Positions 1-13,400 of a stretch of DNA of 64,000 nucleotides are shown here, one piece after another. How positions within the stretch are numbered: position 1 is the first letter of the stretch; each line of letters opens with the position of its first letter. A model generated the notes under the pieces. That model was not told the origin of the DNA, ran no database searches, and saw only the letters and a program-made list of their open reading frames with translations. This DNA is from Larus michahellis (Eukaryota > Chordata > Aves > Charadriiformes > Laridae), in assembly GCF_964199755.1 (NCBI RefSeq), contig NC_133896.1, forward strand, positions 102,330,301 to 102,394,300. The letters run 5' to 3'. A program made the translations under genes and the position numbers.

Positions 1-2569
1 ACTCATTTCACAACTTCAATGTCTTCTAATTTCTTAATATGTAATTTTATATTAGAAATAATAGAAATAGCCCCAGACTTATTTTATACTTGATGTAATC
101 ACTAACCTAGGAAAATAAAAGTATGTTCCTGTTATTTCAGTCTTATTGATAGAAGATCAGTCTTTCAACCAATCTATCCAGTAGTTACTTGTGGCTATTT
201 GGAATTCATGCTACACTTCAGTAGAGTGACAGGAGCACTCAACTGCAAAGAATTTTTTCCACCACCCCTGTGAGAAAATGGGAGTGGCATTCAGCAGTTG
301 TGCATGAAAACTCTCCTATACCAGTAGCAACTGGTATATTTGATAAGGTGTAACCGAAAATTTCAAACTCCATGACCTTAGGAATCACAAAGTCAACAAA
401 TACTAGTGAATGCTTTTGCCCAGGTGATGCATTTATGCAGACTGCAAAGCAAGGTCTTAACATCAAACTCTAAACAAGCAAAAGAGAGGAAATAAGGAAG
501 AGCCATAATGTTAAAACCTTGATGTTAAGGTCCCCATAGGAAACAGCAGCTGTCATTTGTCTTGCATGACCAGAGAATGGCCTGTCTTTTCTTAGTGCTT
601 CTATCTACTTCTTTTTGTGTCTGCTGCTTGCCATCACTTGCTTAATTATTGAGATTGTAAATTAACAGGGACTACCCATTTGTCTTTCATTTGTGCAGCA
701 CCTAGTGTAACAAAGTCCTTGTCTCAGGTTCAACTCCAATAAAGATACTTAATAAGTCACTAAAATTATTTCTGAAGTCACAAATAAGCTGAATACTGGG
801 AGAAGTGGTTTGCGTTCCGGAGTGGGGACCGGCTGGGTTGTAAAGGTGTAATTGTGCTATGTGGCATGAGGAAGCATGGGTCTTGGACAGTACCAGCAGA
901 GCAATGAAAATGTCCTGGTCCCGCAGTCAGTACCCAGTCAAGACTTCTGAGGCTTTGCCCTTAGATAGCTTTTCACTCTTCCTCTGCCACTGGGAAAGGG
1001 CATACTGATGTCAGCAGGAAATTTCCCATGGTAAATGATTAAGTGAACCATGGGCATTGTGCCTTTTTTTTTTTGTTTTTGCTGTAAAAGAGAATATTGT
1101 TAATTAATATCATGCAGAAACACAAACGTTTCAAGAAGAAAACTTCTTTGATGCCTGTATAGTGCTTGAAGCTCATCCTCTGTTCTGTCCAAGCTCCACA
1201 TCTCCTGCAATTCTATTGAGTAGGTCTGTGCAGAAATGTTTGACAGAAGATTTGACCTCAACTTCTCTTTGATTAGTTTGACTTATAGAAGAATAATTTG
1301 TGGGACTGAGTTGTTTGTGCCATTGCTTACCCTGTGGTACACTGCCATGTGTAATTGCTTCATTCATGGTGTTTATTCTTGTTTGGAAAGAGCTGTGTCC
1401 TCTCTAGCTCATCAGTTAGCCTAGCCTCAAACTGTATTTTATGCCTTTAATCTTTTTATCACTTTTTTATAAATCAAAACATCTGCATTAAGTGATCATT
1501 TTTACTGTTCTGCTCTGGACTCTCTCCAGTCAGTCAATATCTTTTGAGTATGTAGGCATCTGGAACAGTAAATCATTTTCTGAGAGCAACCTCTGAAGAA
1601 CCATATAAAACGCGATTTACACATCTATTCTCTGTAGATGTTGATCTTCAGATAAAGCCAAAACATCACATTGACTATTGAAATGATAAACTCATCTCTC
1701 TTCAGTATATTTCTTCCAGATTGCATGCTGCTCTCACTCTTTGTACAAGGGAGTATGAAAACATAAAATAACTGTTCTTTTCCAGAAACCCTTGCACAGC
1801 TCAGCTTTTGTCAACTCAGTGAATATAATTAGAGATTCAGAGGCTGTGAAAAACCACTGAGAAGTGGAGCGGGGGGGGGAAGGGGGGAGTAGCTGTGGGC
1901 ATGCAGAAGAGCTGTCTGCCTCTGGAAGACGAAGCATGAGCATCCTGGGAAAACACCTCAGGAAATTAGCCAGCATAGGCCAGGTGCTGCTGCAGGCGCT
2001 GTGTACCGTCGCTTCTGTGAGCAGCCCTGCCTTCCCTGCTCTCCTAGAGGTAGGACAGAAAGTGGGATTTTACTCCTCCTTACTCACAACTTTATCTGAA
2101 GTCACAAATTCGTTCCTGCACATAAGGCAGTCCCTGCATGAGTGTCTATTAAACAGACAACTGTTTCCAAACCTTATCATAATTAAAGACACCCAACCAC
2201 TCCACAACTCTGCTTGCTTATATAAAACATAAAAGAAAACAAAACAAAAAGACAACCACAGTTGGCCATCAGGAAGCCATCAAAAATCTTGCCCTTCAAG
2301 CCAAATACTTTGCTGAGCCCCCAAACACGATACTGGGCTGAGTAACATTATTTAGCTCCCAACTTCTGGACATTGTGTGCGGGCCTGCTAGAAGGGAATC
2401 GGAGCAGGCTCTGAGGGTGCCCTTGATGGGTCGCTCGTTCTCTGAAGGGCTTTTATGGCCCTGAGTTGTTCAAGAGCATATTTAATTATCTGTGGGAGTA
2501 ATTTAATCAGTTCCAGTCTAATCAGTCCTCTACCACAATGGGACTTTGCTATTTTCATTTCTCTCCTGG
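1..2569. other. Intergenic, nothing recognised
   Basis: AT-rich DNA downstream of GUCA1C. Open frames are short, on both strands, without family similarity that I can see. A G-rich run at about 1870-1888 and T runs near 1063-1079 are simple sequence. Confidence 0.5.
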
Positions 2570-3122
2570 TATACTGGGTCTGGCAGGGATGGAGCTAACT
2601 TTCTTCATAGCAGCCCCGTGGTGCTATGTTTTGGATTTGTGGCTAAAACAGTCTTGGTAAGACATTAATTATGTGGCTATTGCTGAGCAGTGCTTGCAAG
2701 CGCAAGGCTTTCTCTTTTTCCCCACTCTGCTGCCTCTCCCCTGCCAGTAAGTATGAGCTGGCTGGGGCTGTGTAAGAAGTTGGGAGGTGACACAGCAGGA
2801 CAGCTGACCCACACTGACCAAAGAGATATTCCATACCATATGATGTCGTGCTTAGCAGTAAAAGCTGGGGCAGAAGAAGGTGAGGCTTTTTTTCTTCCAT
2901 ATTGGCCATTGCTTGGAGACCTCTGTTTGTGGGAGGTAGTGAGTCATTGCCTTTGCATCACTTGGTTTTTGTAGCACTTTTTCCCCCCCTCTTTCCTTCA
3001 CTTGCTCAAATGTCTTTATCTTGACTCTGGAGTTTTCTTGCATTTGTTCTTCCTGTTCTTCCCCCTGTCCCACTGGGGCGTGTGTGGGTCCTTGGCTGCT
3101 ATAGGGGCTCAACTCACAGCAC
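2570..3122 (+). mobile_element. Solo LTR of an avian endogenous retrovirus (old, degraded copy)
   Basis: Same family as the copies at 28249 and 46156. Shared landmarks in order: GCTATGTTTTGGATTTGT near the 5' end, GACACAGCAGGACAGCTGACC, GAGATATTCCATACCATATG, and a tail with TCTTTATCTTGACTC and CCCACTGGGG. No internal coding region, so a solo LTR or fragment. Ends are uncertain and I found no convincing target duplication, which fits the higher divergence of this copy. Confidence 0.7.
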
Positions 3123-3667
3123 CTGGTTACTTCTGCAGCCACCTGATCACTGAAATATGTCCAACTATGACCTGATTTATAAAGGCAGGAACCGAGTTCA
3201 ACCACCATATCTGTAAATAGAGGGACAAGCAGTTACTAGGACGGCCATTACCTTTAAATGGTCAGTCCTCTTTTCCATCACATGTGGAAATGGAGAAGTG
3301 AGAACAAAAGTCACTTTTTGTCATTGAGGACTCTGGGCGCAAAGCTCAGGAATCAGACCTGGTAGGATTGTGCTACCACTGAAGCGAAGAATGAGAATTT
3401 CCTTGAAAAGGAATGAGCAATTCTTGCCCCTTTCACTATTCACCACTTTCCCCAGTTTCTCAGCATCAGCTGAAACTGTCTGGATTGACTTTTGCTCCAA
3501 ACCCTTCACTCTCTGTGGCATTTTGTAGAAGTAGCTCCTTCCTGGATTGGCAAAGAACTGAGTGTCACCAGTGTGCTGAACGAATGCCACAACTCAACAG
3601 TCACAGCACGCCTCTCTTGCATAGATGGAGAACTGTTTCACAAACCATAGTAAGAATTACTAACCTT

Positions 3668-3790
3668 GCTTGATAGATAGAAAACCCGAGGCACAGAGCG
3701 AAGTGATTTGCCCAAGGTTATGCAGATGCTGTTGGCAGATTGGTGAATAGGCTGTAGCCACATCCTAAATTCGTCGAGCATCCCTCTGCC
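3668..3790 (+). mobile_element. MIR-like (CORE-SINE) relic
   Basis: GATAGATAGAAAACCCGAGG, then CACAGAGCGAAGTGATTTGC and CCAAGGTTATGCAG, match the familiar MIR core (gaaactgaggcacagag...aagtgacttgcccaaggt). An ancient amniote SINE fragment; subfamily not determined. Confidence 0.6.
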
Positions 3791-6700
3791 TGACACTACT
3801 AACATCTAAACAATCGTAGCCAATTCCCTTGGGCACTGTCACACACAGCAGGATGGAAGGCTCAGGGTCTGTCCCCAGTATGCTAGTGCTCCCGAGGTAG
3901 ACATGCCTGTCTGTCATGTCTCTTTAGGTCTTCTTTGAAAGAAAGGAAGCAACCATTCTGCATGACCCCATCCATTCCTGCCAGCTTTCACAAATGAAAG
4001 ATTGCAGTCGGATACATTGGAGGTGATATCAAAGCATATTCATCTGTAACAGGCCACTAGAAGATGTGCTGTAATCAGCATGGCTACCTAACCTCTGTCC
4101 TGCATGAGCAGATTAAATTGTTTTAAAATGTTTGAACACAGCGCTCATTGTGATCAATGTCATTCTGTTGATCAGATCAGCAGGAGTGAAAAATAAAACC
4201 ACATTTACTCAACAACAAATACTGGCAGCACTTCTGAAACAGGCCAAGGGCTTATTGAAAAGAATATTGATTGAGCCAAGAAAACATCAAGCAGTTATAA
4301 AAGTTTAATCATATTCTCATTCAAGCCTGCCTTCAGTGCCAGGAATTAAAATTCTCCCATCTCCTGAGGACGGAAGATACATTTCCATAATGTTCTGTAA
4401 CTTCCAACACTGCATCTGTACCGAATGGTGGAATTATTTGTTGCAAATGATTTAGCTGAGATACATAGTCCTTTCTTCTGTGAGTGTACAAATTATGCAT
4501 AAACAAGCTGTGATTTTTTTGAATGTTTCTCATTTGCAATTGTTTAACAAAGAGCTGGGCAAACCAGAGTTAGCCCACAAGGTATTTTTGAAGCGGTCAA
4601 AATAAATATTTGGTCTGCATGATTCAACAACATATGCCTAGTCACTCAAACTAGATGAAATTATAATGGTTCCTCAGCTAGAAAAGACTAGTTTCATTAA
4701 AAGGATATGTCAATGTCCTTATTAGAAAACTGCTCATAGACATTTGCCATTGCCTGAGAGAACTGCTGTATGCAGATAGTGAAAGGCCATTTTCAGAACG
4801 GCCTATTTTGGCACAAGTGCTGTGGCAGTGTCTGGTTATAGAAGTTGTATGTGGTTTAAGAGCACAGAAGAAGTTTGTGCTTGCTGGGAGAAAACAGGAA
4901 ATGGTTTTTCTGGGCTGCAGTTGGCAAGGATTCACACTTTTCTAAGCTAGACTCGCTGCTGTGGAGAACAAAAGAAAATAGAGCTGTCTGAGCTATTATT
5001 TCCCCTCCTCCTTCAATCCTCTGCTTCTTTTATATCTGAAGCAAGCTTTATGGAAGTCAAGCGTTGCTGGGTCTGTCTGGCAAGGGGAGATGTGAATGTA
5101 GCAGGGGCAGCAGTATCTCAGGTGGCTTCCAAATAGGTGGGACTGTAGCACTGGCGGCAGGGTTGCTCAGGGCATGGACTCCCCCTGCACACACCTGGGA
5201 GCCTGCAGACACACTGCCATATTCTCAAGGATTTTTGTATAGCAGGTACCTGGCTAAATCAGGTGTACATGGCACGTACACCTGTGTGTTGTACAATTCA
5301 CTTACATCCTACTCAAAATAAGGTGTGGTGGGTGTCCTCCCCCCATTACAAAGCTCATAAGAATTCATGGCTATGAATAGGGCTGGCGGGCAGCATAGGT
5401 TTACAGACAAGTCCTACTTGTCTCAAGCTTCTGACCACTGTGGACCACAAACTGAGCAATTAAACCCATCTGGACGTGTAGGCTTCAATTTTCTTCGGGT
5501 GGCTTATAGTTTCTGAGGCATAAAGGACACTTGCATTGGTGTGTGGAGTTCTGAATTCTGACCTTCCTCTTTCTTACCCCCCAGCCGCCTTCTGTAGGCT
5601 CTCTTCAAGGAAGTGGGAAGAAATTTTATATATGAAGAAGGCTTGAAAAATAAAATAGGGTCTGTGTGAAGTTGGCTGAAGGACTGGGTTGCACAAGAAA
5701 AATCAAAGGGGATAAATAAAGACTTGGTAGCAAAGTGCTGAGTAGGAAATAAAAAATTGTGATGCATTAATGGGGGTAGCTTGGGTGGAGGTGGGTACAA
5801 ATAGGAGCAGGGCCAAGAGGGATGAGGAAAGCCTGGAAGACTTTCTTGAACCATCAACAGATGCACACTGTGGATGCTTGGAGGCCCTTTTCTTAGGACA
5901 ATGAGGAGGAACTACATCACCCCACATGAAAACAAATAGAACAGGAAGCAGAAGGACAAGTGCAGAGCACAGGGTTCTGCAGAGCTGTTGTGTCCTGAGG
6001 CACCTGTGGCACCATGTGTCTGATCTTTGTAGTAGAGGACCCCTAGTCCAGCTACACCTGCTACACAAGCCACGACACTGCTTCCTAATGGCACTTATGC
6101 TTAAAAATGCCCCATTCGAAGACACATTTCCAGTCTACACTATTATACCCTGATCCTTCACACATCTTCCAACACCCTTAGCTACGTGTGCTTTTTGCAT
6201 GACTCTGAGCTGTATATGTGCTCATCAGGTTGCTTTGACAAGCTGAATGCTGTGCTCCCCATCACTTAACCCAATATTTAGAGAATTGCACATCACCACG
6301 CTTGGTTAAATTGAAAGTGTAGGTCTGCCTTTCGGCACAATATACCCAAATAATTTAGACAGAAAAAGGAAGTATTGCTTTGCACTAATTTTCTGCCTTA
6401 CTCTTATGATGCATGAGGTTAACATTTATTTACTTAGACATTTCTCTGCATTTAGAGAAGGTCTGGTAAAGCAGACACAGACCTATACCATGAGGTGGGG
6501 GTAAAATCATCTCAACAAGGAGATGGGTGCTGTGGGAGAGAAAAGGAGCTGCTAGTCAAGGGGTTGAGGCTCTTGCTTATATGTTTTAAAAGCAATACCA
6601 TACATAGGTTAGCAGCATGTGTGAAAACACAAGCTGATCAGGAATCATTTACTGATATAGATTAGGATTACTTTTAGAGTGGAAATTAGAGCTGGATTTA

Positions 6701-9700
6701 TATAGCTCACTGTATCTGGTTACCATACTACTACAGAGTTTATAGTGAAATTGATTTTCAACAAAACCTCCTTTAAGAAAAATTTGTGTTTATTCATGCT
6801 TCTCTATCTCTGCACTCTTTTTGGTATCACAGAAACATGTGGAAATAGATCTGTAGCCAAATACTAATCTCGTAAATGCCACAAAAAGTAACTAACACCA
6901 TCTGTGGCAATTTTTGCTGCAAATTACCACATGTGAAATGCTTCTCTTAGTCTGATAAGCAGAGCCTTATCATGGGAATAGTGTCACAAGGCTTCCTTGC
7001 ACCATGGCTCACATTTCCAGATGTCTGTGTTTTAGATATATAGGAAAAGATGCTTTATTTTATCTCTCCAGTAAACAGGAGAGTTCATCTTCTCAGTGTG
7101 CCTTGAATGCCGATGGAAAGCAGAAATGAAAGAAATCAAAATAAGCAGCAGGAGTAGCACATCTGTGAGTAAACAGTTTTCTCCAGCACAAAGCTACTCC
7201 CCGGATGCTGGAAAGCCATTTTTATCTGCGCTCTCCTGCTTGTTCTCAGAGTCTGACTCCTTTTCCCTCGAGCTTCCAGTAGTACTTTGGACAAGAAAGC
7301 AGAAAGGATTTAGTGGGAAAAAAACCCACCTCAGCCACATCAGACCAAAACAGTGGGAACAGGAAGAAAAGACATGGACAAACAACCTATCTCACTCCAT
7401 ATCTGATTTGCTTGCTCATCACATAAAATATTCCTTCCTGCCAGCAGCAGACCGTCTTGCCACAAACATACTTTGCCATCACCACTTTCATGAAAAACTC
7501 GGGGAGGGGGGGTGGGACTGGAAGGATTTTGCTTTGAGGATTTCTGTTCCATCTGAAACAAGAATATAGTTTATTTGTTGAACCATTTCCCCGTAAATTC
7601 TGTACCTGCAGGACAGTCATTTCTTACGTGTCCACCCTCACTTTGGTCTCTTTTAAGATCACTGGTTGGCACTGCCTGTTAGTCTTGGGAATAGCTTTTT
7701 ACCTGTTGTGCACATTTGACTTTTCTTCAGAGACCTGGCAGCATTTGGCACTTTTCTGGACAGGAGGCAGAGAAGGTGACAGCAGAACACATCCTGTATT
7801 TTAGTGGGGACAAATGTGCTTTCTGCAACAATCAAACCCACCAGGAAGTACCAAGTTAACATTTATAATTGTGTTCTCCAGAGGCAGTTACTGCCTGGCA
7901 GGCAGAATGCGTCATTTTTGGAGCTTCACTTTTTGGGGAGCAGCGCTACACCTTTATTTTGCTTGATTATTCATATCAGCTTCTTTAGATGGTAGTTCTG
8001 ATGTGCTGACCTATCTCTACAAGAACTTCCTCTTTCCACTGACTATCTAAGGACAATCAGCTCCTAGCTTGGGTGCTTGGGAATCTCACCAGCTTAGATA
8101 CTTAGAAAAAATTGACTGATAATTAAGAAGCTTGGATTTTTTTTCTCTATTTGTTTTCCCTGTGCACTTTGAAGTTCTAGGGAAGAGCCCAAACTTTCTT
8201 TGAAAATTGAAAAAGTATTCTGCTTGGAGGTACTTCTGGTCTTAAGTTATAGTTTGTGTTTTGTGGGCTGTTTGATGTTCACTATTTATGGAACGTTACT
8301 GGAAGTCATTGCATTACTTAGAAGATGACTAAATTATTATTATCTTCACCAGAAGTTGATTGCTAGCTGACATTGACGTTAAGAGGCTGAGCTGATAAAC
8401 AGGATATCAAAGGGAAGACTGACCTAATTAAAAAAAAAAATGAGGGCAAGGGAATAAAGGTCCTCTTTTGATATAAGCACCTTTAGTGTAATAAAGGAAC
8501 AATGAAAGAACAATAAAAACCTGTTTAATTGCAAATGTTCAACTTTTTCCTCTAAGTGTTAGCAGCTCTTTAAAAGTGAGCTGTGTTTTAAATTTGAGGA
8601 GATTTGAAAACCTCCAGGATAGAAGCAGTTTGTCAAATATTTGTAATTTAAATAAAAAGAGGAGAAAAAGTGCAAACTCTTCCCATATTGTCCAGAATGA
8701 CTGAAGCTATGTGCCAGAGGTATGCTACCAGTGTAAAAAAAAACACATCATTTTTATTGCCTTGGGGACAGGGATGGAAGGAACATGTAAATGGATGCTA
8801 GGAATGAAAAGCTGTGCCTGGAGCCTGATGGGAGTTTAGTTTCTTTTGATACACTCAAAACTGTGTCAGCCCTTTCCATGAATATTTCATTTGTTTTAAA
8901 AAGGAAAACGATCATGGCTCTAATACATTACTCTTTTTTTTAAGTGTTTTCAAAATACTTATTTCATTCCTTCCTTACACCCTTCTGCAGTAGCCCACAG
9001 AAATACTGTGCTGCATAAAAGGTTAATAAGATTCTGAATAAATCAAGAATTTGATACATTCTTTAGATGTCAGCATGCAATCAATGGGATCATTGACATA
9101 TATGGGACCACAAATTGTCCGTAAGTCCAATTTGTTTGTCATTCTGAGTGTACTTTGAGATTTCCAAAAAAGGTGGAGCTTAAAAGATCTGTAATTGCTA
9201 CGTATATAGAAAAAGCCAGAAGGTTGTATGGCTCATGGGATAGGAGAATGGAATGCCAACCATTTTCTCTTTAGATCAGTTGCTCAGACTCAATTGTGAA
9301 AAATGGAACTTGAGTATCATTGCCATTCAGAGAACAGTGATCTGTGAGGAAGAAATTACTGTGTTTCCTAAATAGTTTTCCACAGCATGCAAAATTCTGC
9401 ATGCCAGCACACCTGTTGGTACCTTACTAACTTGGACAGCTAATGAGAATAATCTAGAGAGGAACAACAAAAGGTACATTTGTTTTGCTGGGCTGCTGAA
9501 CATCCTCTGCGAAGAAACAGAAGACATCTTGAGTGGTTAATTCCCTTGCTCTTTGAGAAATAGTACTAGTGCCCTAGCACTATCCTCAGGTGGAAAAAAC
9601 TGCTGGTGCAGATTATCAGTGTTTCAGATTCCTCATTTGTAACATTGCTAATCTGATTCTTTCTGAATGCTAGACAATCTCAGAAGGCAATTTTGGTTTG

Positions 9701-10820
9701 TACCTTTGTGCAGGAGATATGCATATACAGGGTAGTGCGTATGACCTCTTTTGGGCTCTTCCTTCAACAGTTCATTGTTGGAAAAGTTTTGCAATTCCAT
9801 TAGGGCAGCAAGAAATGCCAAATCTCAGACAGACTCTCAGAAGAAATACTGTATACTTTCTGTTTAAGGTTTCATTGAGAGCTTGTAGAAGCAACTGAGT
9901 TGTCAAGTATCATCTGAGACATGGATCAGTCACGGTGTGAACATGCCTCTTCACAGCCTTGTCTCTTCTCCTTTTCCTCTTTTCCGTACTTTGACATTTG
10001 GACTTTCCTCAGGAGCACATCCCTTAGGGCCAGAGGTTGTCACACCGTGATGTCCCTTTCATGGGGCCTGATCTCCTCTACCTCCTCAGATTTCTTCCCC
10101 TGCTTCTTTGTCCCTGTGGTCTTTTTGGGTGTTCTGCGATCCTCTCCCATCCACCCTCCCAGTCTCTCCAGTATTCTGCATGGGACGTGGGTTAATCTAT
10201 GTTTTTTGTAAACAGTGCAGCTTTAATGCGACAAGAAGTTCAGGCCTTTGCTTTAAAGGCAACCGGACATTTAAACCGGAGCCAGTAGTATTTGATAGTT
10301 TAGCAACTCAAAAGCTAGTATTTCATTACAGTATTGTTTTTAAATGCAGTAACAACTGCGTAGCAAGCTGTCTTAAGTTCTCTTACAGTTGTACTGCAGA
10401 GGAGGTGAAAATAAAAACAGTGATACAGGAAAAATTTTATAACAGTTGTCTTTGGCAGTTAAGTTACCTTTGATGGCTGAACCTTCTCTCACATGACTGC
10501 TGTAAGGCAAAAATCAGTGGAGGCCTAAGCATAAGGTGTCACTTTTCAAATCGACCCATCTACCTTTGGAGTCATTCAAAGCCAGAGCTTTGTCTTCAGC
10601 TTTGTGTCCCTGTCGTGCTGCAGAAGTAAAAGGTTCCCTGCCTGCTACATGTGCCAGCTTAGCAGGGACTCCTTTCCAAATCTTTAGGTCAGAAGAAGTT
10701 GTCAGGTCACTGGAGAAGAAAGCAAGGGTTCACCATAGCCTGGTTACTAACGTAGGAACACCAGTGATGCAGACAGTTTGGGCAGGGACTGGAGAAAAGA
10801 GCCTGTTTCAGTCAGTCATT
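3791..10820. other. Intergenic, nothing recognised
   Basis: No exon, RNA gene or repeat family recognised. The longest frame (7096-7569, plus, 157 codons) is Ser-rich and unlike any family I know; its codon use does not stand out. Confidence 0.5.
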
Positions 10821-11348
10821 ATAGAATGGTTTGGGTTGGAAGGGACCTTGAAGATCATCTTGTTCCAACCCCCCTGCCACGGGCAGGGACACCTCCCACT
10901 AGACCAGGCTGCTCAAAGCCCCATCCAGCCTGGCCTTGAACACCTCCAGGGATGGGGCGTCCACAGCTTCTCTGGGCAACCTGTTCCAGTGTCTCACCAC
11001 CCTCAGAGTTAAGAATTTCTTCCTAATATCTAATCTAAATCTCCCCTCTTTTATTAAAACCATTACTCCTTGTCCTATTGCTACATTCCCTGACAAAGAG
11101 TCCCTCCCCATCCTTTCTGTAGGCCCCTTTAGGTACTGGAAAGGCTGCTATAAGGTCTCCCCAGAGCCTTCTCTTCTCCAGGCTGAACAACCCAAGCTCT
11201 CTCAGCCTGTCCTCATAGGAGAGGTGTTCCAGCCCTCTCATCATCTTCATGGCCCTCAGCTGGACCCGTTCTAACGGGCCCATGTACTTCTTGTGCTGAG
11301 GACTCCAGAGCTGGATGCAGTACTCCAGGTGGGGTCTCAACAGAGGCT
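10821..11348 (-). mobile_element. CR1 LINE, 5'-truncated 3' fragment
   Basis: The plus strand begins with the reverse complement of the CR1 tail (ATAGAATGGTTTGGGTTGG). The minus strand encodes the typical CR1 ORF2 end ([52 protein letters not shown]), with stop and frame damage nearby. Non-autonomous remnant; the reverse transcriptase core is absent. Confidence 0.93.
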
Positions 11349-12701
11349 TGTTATTCATTATGCTTGTTATTTCAGACAGAGTTCTTAAAACCTAAAGTCA
11401 GTTAGATTTTGCCATGTTAAAGTCATATACCTAAGCTGTTTTCTTACTCAGCTTTCTAATAAGGGCAGGTCAAAAAGTACAGCGTACAGTACTACATACA
11501 TTTCCAACTTTTTGAATATTCTACTGTATTTAGCTGGAGTTTTAAATACAGTGTTTAAAAATCCCTCCCTGATATCGTCAGCAATTTCTATAATCACGCA
11601 AGACTTCTAGAAATCTTCCCCCGTGGAAATTCTTGATCCAGTATCAAGTAAATGGACATATGCCCTTGCACACAGGGAACCTGAGCTTTGAATATTTGGT
11701 TGAATATTTATCTGTTACGATCTGTATGGTACAGCTAATCTTACATAAGGTCAAAAATTAAATGCAGCTACGAGATCTTTTCTGCACCAGAGCAAGCCGT
11801 CTTCCCACTTTGTCAGGGATGCATAACTATGGCATGAGGTTCAATTGTGCCTGTTAATGCTTAAGCAGTTTCATATCTACAAGAAAAGGCAGTTTGCTCG
11901 TGGCTTTGAATTCCTGGATTCTCAGAAGAAAAAGTGCCTATGTATTTTCCCAGCATATTGAGCGACCAGAAAAGAAAACAAGATAATTTTCGGACAATTA
12001 AGAATTGTTTGAAAAAGGGGACTGTCATACTAATTACCTTTAGCTGTTTAGATGCAATAAAAAGAACATAAAGTCATAAGGATTTCTTAACAGTAAAAGA
12101 GCTTATATTATAAGAGAAACTATCAATTACCCCGTTGATTGGCAAAGCTCACCCAGCTGCACAGAGTGAATTTGAAACCTGTGATTCTTTCCAAGGTGAA
12201 TATAGTGACAAAATCATTAACCATTCTCAGTACACATCTATCTTAATTAAAACCTACCCCCTTGTGATGATGATATAGGCAGCCCAGCTTCTCCAGACAC
12301 TCACAGCTGGCATCTGCATCAATCTTGTTGACAAAGGCTCTTCTTGAGAGCATGTGCTGTAATGTTTTTCTCTCCCATGCATGTAGAGCTTTGAAACAAA
12401 AGCATTCCTGCGGGCTCTGGCAGCCCTCAGGGTCCGCAGCTCAGCACTGCCCCTTAACCATTCACGTATTTCCTAAGGGGTATAACATAACATGAGCTAA
12501 CATTAGCCTTTCTTTTTCCTTTTCTGCTGCCTGCTGAACTAGCAATAAGCATTCCAATTGTCAGGTCAACTTACAATATACCTTCATGATTACAAAGCAC
12601 CTCCACCACAACAAGTTGCAGCTTCACATAGGTTTAGAACAAGACTTTGGGGAGTCACACGAGTTTTTCCATGTGCCACCTGATTTCACTGGTACACTTG
12701 A
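11349..12701. other. Spacer between two CR1 fragments
   Basis: AT-rich, no gene seen. Confidence 0.5.
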
Positions 12702-13400
12702 TCATAGAATCATCATAGAATGGTTTGGGTTGGAAGGGACCTTAAAGATCGTCTTATTCCAACCCCCCTGCCCTGGGCAGGGACACCTCCCACTAGACCA
12801 GGTTGCTCAAAGCCCCATCCAGCCTGGCCTTGAACACTTCCAGGGATGGGGCATCCACAACTTCTCTGGGCAACCTGTTCCAGTGCTTCACCACCCTCAG
12901 AGTTAAGAATTTCTTCCTAATATCTAATGTAAATCTACCCTCTTCCAGTTTAAAACTGTTACCCCTCGTCCTATCACTCCACTCTCTGATAAAGAGTCCC
13001 TCCCCATCTCTCCTGTAGGCCCCCTTTAGGTACTGGAAAGGCTGCTATAAGGTCTCCCCGGAGCCTTCCCTTCTCTAGGCTGAACAACCCAAGCTCTCTC
13101 AGCCTGTCTTCATAGGAGAGGTGCTCCAGCCCTCTCATCATCTTTGTAGCCCTCCTCTGGACCCGCTCCAACAGGTCCACGTCTTTCCTGTGTTGAGGGC
13201 TCCAGAGCTGGACACAGTACTCCAGGTGGGGTCTCAGGAGAGCGGAGGAGAAGGGCAGGATCACCTCCCTCAACCTGCTGGCAATGCTTCTTTTGATGTA
13301 GCCCAGGATACAGTTGGCTTTCTGAGCTGCGAGCGCATATTGCTGGCTCATGTTGAGCTTCTCATCCACCAACACCCCCAAGTCCTTCTCAGCAGGGCTG
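12702..13400 (-). mobile_element. CR1 LINE, 5'-truncated 3' fragment (longer copy)
   Basis: Starts on the plus strand with TCATAGAATCATCATAGAAT, the repeated 3' tail in reverse. The minus-strand reading includes [38 protein letters not shown] and [20 protein letters not shown], i.e. the C-terminal end of CR1 ORF2. It extends about 170 bp further 5' than the copy at 10821. The two copies have the same orientation but different truncation points, so they are separate insertions rather than one duplication. Confidence 0.94.

Noticed and set aside
5703..6125. 140-codon minus-strand frame
   Set aside because: Overlapped by frames in other phases and on the other strand, with no domain recognised; likely chance.
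7096..7569. 157-codon open frame on the plus strand, the second longest in the window
   Set aside because: No recognisable family, no splice context, overlapping open frames on the opposite strand, no coding signature apart from length.
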